64,000 bases of DNA, taken from assembly GCF_002209485.1 (NCBI RefSeq), contig NZ_NJIX01000004.1, forward strand, positions 496,001 through 560,000. Direction: 5' to 3'. The stretch comes from Achromobacter sp. HZ34. GTDB lineage: Bacteria; Pseudomonadota; Gammaproteobacteria; Burkholderiales; Burkholderiaceae_B. Of this stretch, positions 58,367 to 64,000 are shown piece after piece. Both the position numbers and the translations under genes were made by a program. The notes under the pieces were generated by a model. It was not told the origin of the DNA. It made no database searches and worked only from the letters and a program-made list of their open reading frames with translations. How positions within the stretch are numbered: the first letter of the stretch is position 1; the number at the start of each line of letters is the position of its first letter.

Positions 58367-58399
58367 GCGGCAGGGCAAGGCAAAGCATTCCCCATTCCA

Positions 58400-59416
58400 A
58401 TGAGTCGCACCTCTCCTTCCCCTTCGGCCACTACCGCATCCGGTACTTCCGCCACGTCAGCCCATCCTCCTTCGGCGGCATTGTTGGAGGAGGCCGCCGA
58501 GTGGGTCATGCGGCTGCGCTTCGATGCACCCCAATCCCATGACCGCGAAGCGTTCGCGGCCTGGCTCGCGCGCAGCGGCGCGCATGCCCAGGCCTGGGCG
58601 CGCGCGGAGAAAGTGCTGGGCACCTTCGACACCTTGCCGGCGGGCATCGGCAGCCAGGTGCTGCGTCCCGCCGCCAAGGGGGCGAGCCGGCGCGCCGTTT
58701 TGCGCGCCGGCGCGGGCCTCGCCCTCGGGGTACCGCTCGCCTGGTTGGCGTGGCGCGAACGCCCCTGGCAAGTCTGGATGGCGGACGCCGCCACGGACAT
58801 CGGTGAACGCCGCCGCGAGACGCTGCGGGATGGCACGCAGCTGGTCTTGAACACCGACACCGCCGTGGATATCGCTTTCTCGGCCAATGACCGACGGCTG
58901 GTCTTGCGCAAAGGCGAGATCCTGGTCACCACCGGGGCCGATCCGGATGCGCCTGGTTATCGTCCGTTCTTCGTCGATACGCCGGCGGGCACCGTCCAGG
59001 CACTTGGCACGCGTTTCGGCGTGCGCTGCCAGGAAGGCGGCGCGGTTGACGTGACGGTGTTCGAGCATGCCGTGCTGGTCGCGCCCGCGCACGGTGCGCC
59101 CCTGCGCCTGGAGGCGGGACAGCAGGCTCGCTTCGACCGCGCCGGCGCGCAGGCCCCGCGCGCGGCGCAAGAGGGCGCCGATCTGTGGACCCAGGGCATG
59201 CTGCTCGCGCGCGACATGCGCCTGGCCGATGTCCTGGCGGAGCTGGGCCGCTACCGCCCGGGCTTCCTGCGTTGCGATCCTTCCATCGCCGACATGCGCG
59301 TGTCGGGGGCCGTGTCCGTGGCCGACACCGATGCCGCACTGGCGACCCTGGCCCAGACCTTCTCCCTGCGCATCCGGCGCATCAGCCGCTATTGGGTTTC
59401 CGTCGGTCCTGCATGA
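58400..59416 (+). CDS. FecR-family anti-sigma / sigma regulator (second copy)
   Basis: A 338-residue regulator. The N-terminal cytosolic part has AALLEEAAEWVMRLRFDAPQ and FAAWLARSGAHAQAWARAEK; the membrane segment is VLRAGAGLALGVPLAWLAW (about 99-117); the periplasmic FecR domain has GERRRETLRDGTQLVLNTDT, GEILVTTGADPD, FFVDTPAGTVQALGTRFGVR and LAELGRYRPGFLRC, a close parallel to the first copy. ATG 58400 has no clear ribosome site; the Ser/Thr/Pro-rich first 25 residues look like an extension. It couples signals from the receptor at 59670 to the sigma factor. Confidence 0.92.
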   Translation: MSRTSPSPSATTASGTSATSAHPPSAALLEEAAEWVMRLRFDAPQSHDREAFAAWLARSGAHAQAWARAEKVLGTFDTLPAGIGSQVLRPAAKGASRRAVLRAGAGLALGVPLAWLAWRERPWQVWMADAATDIGERRRETLRDGTQLVLNTDTAVDIAFSANDRRLVLRKGEILVTTGADPDAPGYRPFFVDTPAGTVQALGTRFGVRCQEGGAVDVTVFEHAVLVAPAHGAPLRLEAGQQARFDRAGAQAPRAAQEGADLWTQGMLLARDMRLADVLAELGRYRPGFLRCDPSIADMRVSGAVSVADTDAALATLAQTFSLRIRRISRYWVSVGPA

Positions 59417-59519
59417 TGTTTCGGGTAGATATTTTCAAGAAAAAGCCACCTCCCGTGGGGGTGGAAGGTCGCGCAGGACAACCGCGCCCTGCGCGGGCAG
59501 CGCTGCCGACCCGGGGGCA

Positions 59520-59570
59520 GGGCAACCCGGAGGTTGCCCCGACGCTGGGATACCTTGAAGTGTTTTTTTT
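59520..59570 (+). terminator. Hairpin and T run between fecR and receptor genes
   Basis: GGGCAACC (59520-59527) and GGTTGCCC (59532-59539) form an 8-bp stem with a CGGA tetraloop; eight T follow only at 59563-59570. The separation is too long for a textbook terminator, so attenuation or a fecR-receptor boundary element is as likely. Confidence 0.35.
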
Positions 59571-59669
59571 GGACAGCATGATCACTTTTTCCTTCTCGTC
59601 CGGAGTGGCTTAGGAATACGCGGCATGCGCCGCTCCTCCATTTCATATCGACCGAAGGAAAACAGCTCG

Positions 59670-62144
59670 ATGGCCACTCCCCGACCGCGCGGCATGCGTG
59701 CCCAGCGCCCTGGCGCATTCGTCCCGGCCGCCGCCTGGCAGGCCCTGACCTTGACGACGCTGTTGGGAGCATGCGCCGCCGCGCAAGCCGCGCCATCGGC
59801 CGGCGTGGCCCCCGCAGCCCCCGTGGTGCCTGCGACCAGCACGGGGGCCCGCGCGTATGACATCGCGCCCGGCAGCCTGGGCGACACCCTGGCCCGTTAT
59901 GCCGCTGCATCGGGCGTGCAGCTGGTATTCGATCCCGCCCTGCTGGCGGGCCGGCAGAGCCCCGGCTTGCACGGTTCCTTCGGCGTGCAAGCCGGCTTCG
60001 ACCGCTTGCTGGGCGGCAGCGGCTGGCGGGCCGTCCCGCGCGGCGCGGCCGTGTATGACCTGCAAGCCGTGCCCGCCGGCGCGCCGGTGACCGAACTGGA
60101 CGCCGTTACGGTCATCGGCAACGCGGATCAGCTGGCGCAGACGGAGGGGTCCAATTCCTACACCAGCCGGGCAGTGACGATAGGCAAGGGCGGCCAGACG
60201 CTGAAGGAGATTCCGCAGTCGGCTTCGGTCGTGACGCGCAAGCAACTGGACGACCAGAACCTGAACAATCTGTCGGACGCCATGCGCAACGTCACCGGTA
60301 TCACCGTGGAGACCTTGAGCAGCGGCGGCAACATCTCCAATTTCATTTCGCGCGGCTATGCGCTGGACACCCTCATGGTGGATGGCATCAGCATGCCGGC
60401 CGGCGCGGGCAACCTGTCCACCGGTTTCGATCTCGCCATCTACGACCGCATCGAAGTATTGCGTGGGCCCAGCGGCCTGTACCAGGGCAGCGGCGAGCCC
60501 GGCGGCAGCATCAACCTGGTGCGCAAGCGTCCGCTGGATAAATTCGGCTTCAGCGCGCAGACCACGGTGGGATCGTGGGACTACTACCGCGCCGTCACGG
60601 ACCTGAGCACGCCCTTCGACGATGCTGGCAAGGTGCGCGGCCGCTTCATCGCCGCCTATGAGCATCGGGGCTCTTTCATCGATCGTGTCGATGCCGAACA
60701 TCCCACGCTATACGGTGTCATCGAAGCCGATTTGACGTCCGCTACGACGCTCACCGCCGGCATCACCTGGCAGCGTGACCACTCCAGGCCTTCGTTCGGC
60801 TTGCCGGCCTATGCGGACGGCAGCTTGCTGGATGTGAAGCGCTCCACCAACGTCAGCGCCCAGTGGAACCGCCTGACCGAGGAAACGACCGAGACCTTCG
60901 CCAACCTCGAACACCGCCTGGCCAATGGTGGGGCGATCAAGGCCAGCGTTTTTCATCGTGACACCGACACCCCGACCCGGTTGATGACCTGGGCGAACAA
61001 AGCGGTGGATCCCGCCACCGGCGATACCAGCGTCATCGGCTGGTCCTATCGCAACCACTGGCAGACCACCGGTACCGACGTCAACCTGAACCTGCCTTTC
61101 TCGGCTTTCGGACGCGAGCATTCGGTGCTGGTGGGCGCGGACTACACCTATACGCGCAAGGCGTTCAGCTATGGGGGCGGCACGACGTACGCCACCAATA
61201 TCTACGATCCCGTGCGCAATATGCCGGATCCGGACTTCGACCGGGTCAATGGCAACGAGTCGCGCACGTCGCAGCTCGGTCTTTATACGCGCTTGAACTT
61301 CCAGGCCACGGACAACCTGAAGGTGATCGCCGGCACGCGGCTTTCGTGGTGGCGCAACGATGCTCGCAACAACAACACCTATTTCGACGACTTCAGCCAG
61401 AACACCGACCGTATCAGCGCGCACATCACGCCCTATACCGGCGTCGTCTACGACCTGACGCATGAGCTGTCCGCGTACGCCAGCTACACCAGCATCTTCC
61501 AGCCGCAGACCGATACCGACGCGCAAGGCAGTACCTTGAAGCCGCGCACCGGCAAGCAGTATGAGATCGGCTTGAAGGGCGAGTATCTGGATGGACGCTT
61601 GAATACGCACGCGGCCTTGTTCCGGATGGAGGACCGTAACCGGGCCATGGCGGATCCGGACGACCCCATGTTCTCGGTGGCGGCCGGCAAGGTGCGCAGT
61701 GAAGGCTTCGAAACCGAGGTCAGCGGGTCGCCCTTGCCGGGTTGGGATCTGGTGGCGGGGTATGCCTATACCCATACCAAATACCTGGATGCCGACGTCG
61801 GTTCGCAAGGCACGTCGTTCAGCTCGATCACGCCCCGCCACACGTTCAATCTGTGGACCAAGTATGCGTTCAGCCAGGAAGCCTTGCGCGGTTGGAGCGT
61901 GGGGGGTGGCGTTCGGGTGAACAGCGGCTTCTACGAAGAGGAGAATGGCACGCGGTGGAACCAGGGCACATACACCGTCGTGTCCGCGCAGGTCGGCTAT
62001 CGCCATGACCGTCACCTGGATGGCACGCTGACGGTGAACAACCTGTTCGACCGCGTCTATTACGAGAAGCTGGGGGGCGCCTCGCGCCAGAACTACTACG
62101 GCGCGCCGCGTAGCGTGATGCTCAATCTTCGGTATCAGTATTGA
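59670..62144 (+). CDS. TonB-dependent siderophore receptor with signalling domain (complete)
   Basis: An 824-residue outer-membrane receptor. After the signal (AWQALTLTTLLGACAAAQAA) comes the STN domain (YDIAPGSLGDTLARYAAASG; FDRLLGGSGWRAVPRGAAVY), a plug (IPQSASVVTRKQLDDQNLNN; DRIEVLRGPSGLYQGSGEPG) and a 22-strand type barrel with the C-terminal TonB-receptor signature (NNLFDRVYYEKLGG) and terminal LNLRYQY. FpvA/FoxA-type siderophore receptors share this layout. I chose ATG 59670 with GAAGGA upstream; ATG 59625 is in frame but adds an unlikely N-terminus. Controlled by the sigma/FecR pair directly upstream. Confidence 0.95.
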   Translation: MATPRPRGMRAQRPGAFVPAAAWQALTLTTLLGACAAAQAAPSAGVAPAAPVVPATSTGARAYDIAPGSLGDTLARYAAASGVQLVFDPALLAGRQSPGLHGSFGVQAGFDRLLGGSGWRAVPRGAAVYDLQAVPAGAPVTELDAVTVIGNADQLAQTEGSNSYTSRAVTIGKGGQTLKEIPQSASVVTRKQLDDQNLNNLSDAMRNVTGITVETLSSGGNISNFISRGYALDTLMVDGISMPAGAGNLSTGFDLAIYDRIEVLRGPSGLYQGSGEPGGSINLVRKRPLDKFGFSAQTTVGSWDYYRAVTDLSTPFDDAGKVRGRFIAAYEHRGSFIDRVDAEHPTLYGVIEADLTSATTLTAGITWQRDHSRPSFGLPAYADGSLLDVKRSTNVSAQWNRLTEETTETFANLEHRLANGGAIKASVFHRDTDTPTRLMTWANKAVDPATGDTSVIGWSYRNHWQTTGTDVNLNLPFSAFGREHSVLVGADYTYTRKAFSYGGGTTYATNIYDPVRNMPDPDFDRVNGNESRTSQLGLYTRLNFQATDNLKVIAGTRLSWWRNDARNNNTYFDDFSQNTDRISAHITPYTGVVYDLTHELSAYASYTSIFQPQTDTDAQGSTLKPRTGKQYEIGLKGEYLDGRLNTHAALFRMEDRNRAMADPDDPMFSVAAGKVRSEGFETEVSGSPLPGWDLVAGYAYTHTKYLDADVGSQGTSFSSITPRHTFNLWTKYAFSQEALRGWSVGGGVRVNSGFYEEENGTRWNQGTYTVVSAQVGYRHDRHLDGTLTVNNLFDRVYYEKLGGASRQNYYGAPRSVMLNLRYQY

Positions 62145-62160
62145 CGCCGCGGAGGCGGTG

Positions 62161-62475
62161 TCACTTCACCGTCTGGATGACCTCGAAGCCTTCGAATTCG
62201 GGGTGTCCCAGGTACAGCGACCGCGTGCCGCCGCCGGCATTGCGGTGGGCTGCCCGGAACGCCTCGGACTTGGTCCACCCCTCGAAAGCCGCGTGATTCG
62301 CCCATATCGTATGACTGGAATAGAGCACGTGATCGTCTTTCTGCGGGCCGCGCAGCAGATGAAATTCCACAAAGCCCGGCACGTCCTTCAGATGCGTATC
62401 GCGGTTCATCCATAGCTGCTCGAATTCCTGCTCGGATCCGGGGGCGACTTTGAAGCGGTTCATGGCGATGTACAT
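62161..62475 (-). CDS. Heme-degrading monooxygenase-like protein (IsdG/HmuD family)
   Basis: A 104-residue ferredoxin-like (ABM-fold) protein. The sequence MYIAMNRFKVAPGSEQEFEQ, PGFVEFHLLRGPQKDDHVLY, then FEGWTKSEAFRAAH gives the Asn-Trp-His set (N6, W67 region, H76 region) that defines IsdG/HmuD heme oxygenases. The enzyme opens heme to release iron in the cytosol. It converges on the siderophore receptor gene with 16 bp between stops. Other ABM-fold monooxygenases are the alternative, but the N-W-H pattern and iron context favour heme. Confidence 0.85.
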   Translation of the reverse strand: MYIAMNRFKVAPGSEQEFEQLWMNRDTHLKDVPGFVEFHLLRGPQKDDHVLYSSHTIWANHAAFEGWTKSEAFRAAHRNAGGGTRSLYLGHPEFEGFEVIQTVK

Positions 62476-62668
62476 GGGAGGTGTCCTTGGTTGAGGCTGG
62501 TACGCTACGTCACTGTACCTGACTCGGATTCTGGAAGCTTCAGGTGCCTTGACCTGAGTTCCCTCCGCCGTTGTCGGCTAGCGGTTGCCCAGGCCTTGTG
62601 GCTGCCGCGCTGCATCCAATCCGGTCCGGGCTACGTATAGGGGGAATGTGCAATGCGCGGAGCGCCTT

Positions 62669-63568
62669 ATGTCCCCCAATTTTCTGCCCGGCCCGCGTGG
62701 CTGGGGCCGACTGCTCTTCCTTAGCGGCTTCCTGCCCGCGATGCTGACAGGTTGCTCGCCCCTTGCCTTCATCAATGGCGCGGTTCCTGGCGATGCCAGC
62801 AAGACGGTGAACGGCGTTGCGTATGGGCCCTTGCCGCGGCAGCGCCTGGACGTCTATGCGCCCATCGATGCCCGCGACGCACCCGTCGTCGTGTTTTTCT
62901 ATGGTGGCGGCTGGCGCAGTGGGGAGCGAGCGGACTACCGCTTCGTGGGGGATGCCCTGGCTACGCATGGCATCGTGACGGTGGTGGCGGACTATCGCCT
63001 TTACCCCGAGGTCTCCTACCCCGGCTTCCTGCAGGACGCAGCGCAGGCCACCGCCTGGACCTTTGCGAACATCGCGCAGTATGGCGGTAATCCGGGCAGG
63101 CTGTTCGTTGCCGGGCATAGCGCGGGCGGCTACATCGCCGCCATGCTGGCTCTGGATCCACGCTGGCTGGACGGGGCGGGTGTCCGCAATGCCCGGCTGG
63201 CGGGCTGGGTCGGCATGGCGGGTCCCTACGATTTCCTGCCGATCACGGGTCGGGATCTACGACCGGTCTTCAATTATCCGGATACCCCGGCCGATACGCA
63301 GCCCATCGCCCACGCCGGCGGGGCGGGAGTGCCGGCGTTGCTGGTGACGGGAACGGCCGACACGACTGTGGATCCGGTGCGCAACACGGGGCATCTGGCA
63401 CAGGCCCTGGAAGCTGCGGGTGCGTGCGTAAAGGTGATCCGCTATCCGGACATCGGCCACAAGCTATTGGTGGGCGCCTTGTCACGCCCCCTGCGCTGGC
63501 GCGCTCCGGTGCTGGACGACATCGTGTCTTTCATCGAGAACACACAGCCCTGCGCGACCCGCCCTTAG
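62669..63568 (+). CDS. Alpha/beta-hydrolase lipoprotein (BD-FAE/esterase-like)
   Basis: A 299-residue predicted esterase anchored as a lipoprotein: signal LLFLSGFLPAMLTGCS with lipobox MLTGC. Catalytic features: oxyanion VVVFFYGGGWRSGERADY, nucleophile VAGHSAGGYIAAML, acid in TGTADTTVDP and His in PDIGHKLL. ATG 62669 has GGAG 9 bp upstream; the frame is open further upstream but without a signal. Family members hydrolyse short acyl or feruloyl esters. Location next to the iron cassette could mean a role in siderophore ester hydrolysis, which is a guess. Confidence 0.88.
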   Translation: MSPNFLPGPRGWGRLLFLSGFLPAMLTGCSPLAFINGAVPGDASKTVNGVAYGPLPRQRLDVYAPIDARDAPVVVFFYGGGWRSGERADYRFVGDALATHGIVTVVADYRLYPEVSYPGFLQDAAQATAWTFANIAQYGGNPGRLFVAGHSAGGYIAAMLALDPRWLDGAGVRNARLAGWVGMAGPYDFLPITGRDLRPVFNYPDTPADTQPIAHAGGAGVPALLVTGTADTTVDPVRNTGHLAQALEAAGACVKVIRYPDIGHKLLVGALSRPLRWRAPVLDDIVSFIENTQPCATRP

Positions 63569-63576
63569 TTTTGGCC

Positions 63577-63635
63577 TGCAACGACGGCAACGCCGGCACT
63601 CCCGGCAACGCCGTCAACGTGGGCTCCTGCAACGG
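63577..63635. repeat. GCAACG-rich 9-bp repeats after the esterase gene
   Basis: TGCAACGAC, GGCAACGCC, GGCAACGCC, GTCAACGTG and TGCAACGGG occur in a short run just past the esterase stop codon. The units share xxCAACGxx; a decayed short-period array is likely. Confidence 0.4.
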
Positions 63636-63640
63636 GCGCC

Positions 63641-64000
63641 CTATGGCGCGGGATGGGATGAGGGCAATATCGATCCGGGAATCAGGTGTTCGTCCCGCCT
63701 GCTCTCCGTGACGGCGCGATTGAACATGCGAGCCAATAATGCGCTCTTCCTGAAATAACGAGGTTTGTCCGCTGTTACGTCAAGTGCATCGCAAACGTGC
63801 TTCTTGATAGTCCTGATTTCGTCATCGAGATTTCGTTTGGCGCTGTAGAAGCTGCCACTGCAGACGAAGTCCGCAAAGAGGTCGACATAAGCGGGCCCGT
63901 CGTCAGCACGCCTTATATGTGCGCGGAAAAATTGTGCCAGTTTTCGGTCGGGGTGGCTGGTGCAATAGTGGTCTATCTCGCGCCACACTTTGGTTTGAAG
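63641..64000 (-). CDS. C-terminal part of an unrecognised protein (5' end outside window)
   Basis: The frame is open from the right edge to a stop at 63641, giving about 119 residues (LQTKVWREIDHYCTSHPDRK at the edge). Content is His/Arg/Asp-rich and helical, with ADKPRYFRKSALLARMFNRA and DEHLIPGSIL near the end. GC content is visibly lower than in neighbouring genes. A GTG at 63988 could start a short protein, but the open frame upstream suggests a longer gene. No family recognised. Confidence 0.55.
   Translation of the reverse strand, partial: LQTKVWREIDHYCTSHPDRKLAQFFRAHIRRADDGPAYVDLFADFVCSGSFYSAKRNLDDEIRTIKKHVCDALDVTADKPRYFRKSALLARMFNRAVTESRRDEHLIPGSILPSSHPAP

Noticed and set aside
59461-59570. 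Hairpin and T run after the second fecR gene as a strong terminator.
   Set aside because: The T run is about 23 bp away from the stem, so canonical intrinsic termination is unlikely; kept only as a low-confidence element.
1-64000. CRISPR array, tRNA or rRNA genes, insertion sequences.
   Set aside because: No regularly spaced 25-40-bp repeats, cloverleaf-like conserved tRNA segments, rRNA sequence or transposase motifs were found on either strand.

Overview
The window looks like chromosomal DNA of a high-GC betaproteobacterium of the Alcaligenaceae, most probably Bordetella or Achromobacter. The grounds are three Bug-type solute-binding proteins, many LysR regulators next to small catabolic gene sets, FecI-FecR-TonB receptor cassettes and a BpeEF-OprC/MexEF-OprN type efflux operon. 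Species placement is inference from gene families only. No rRNA, tRNA, CRISPR array or intact insertion sequence was seen.

Layout. 1-4042 (minus): iron-starvation sigma factor, FecR anti-sigma and a TonB receptor cut by the left edge, with a Fur-box-like site upstream. 4170-7127 (minus): SAF-domain oxidoreductase, a HAD nucleotidase and ThpR. 7241-13439 (minus): three-gene RND efflux operon with a divergent LysR gene (13845). 14991-18488 (plus): second LysR gene, a Bug protein and an M28 peptidase. 19169-22436 (minus): SYLF lipoprotein and glycogen phosphorylase. 22754-26883 (plus): three unrecognised proteins with effector-like character; the last carries an exact EVH1-ligand motif. 26911-36093: DUF481 outer-membrane protein, an SbcCD-like nuclease/ATPase pair, a UvrD-type helicase with a C-terminal DUF5710, an S24 repressor with three operators between divergent promoters, a small membrane protein and PpiC. 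36260-46419 (plus): dGTPase, a membrane protein, a carboxylesterase, a Bug protein, hydantoinase/oxoprolinase A and B subunits and an MFS transporter. 46427-54176: LysR, amino-acid-type binding lipoprotein, and a minus-strand catabolic set (LysR, Ldh2 dehydrogenase, Tat-exported amidohydrolase, Bug) with a divergent cupin. 54376-57809: CheB-CheR-PAS-HWE kinase fusion followed by the remnant of a receiver protein. 57808-62475: second Fur-box/sigma/FecR/TonB receptor cassette, closed by an IsdG/HmuD-like heme monooxygenase. 62669-64000: lipoprotein esterase and a gene cut by the right edge.

Themes. Two paralogous sigma/anti-sigma/receptor cassettes plus a heme-degrading enzyme point to iron and siderophore/heme uptake. 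Bug proteins each sit beside a different enzyme set (peptidase, esterase/hydantoinase, dehydrogenase/amidohydrolase) with no TctAB membrane genes nearby. The 28-36 kb block combines DNA-end processing enzymes, a helicase and a probably self-cleaving repressor. Short tandem arrays of 12, 14 and 21 bp recur inside genes or at their ends (FecR start, ThpR, dGTPase, 3' end of the binding lipoprotein).

The best candidate for an undescribed system is the 22.7-26.9 kb trio; no secretion apparatus is visible in the window, so its export is inference.
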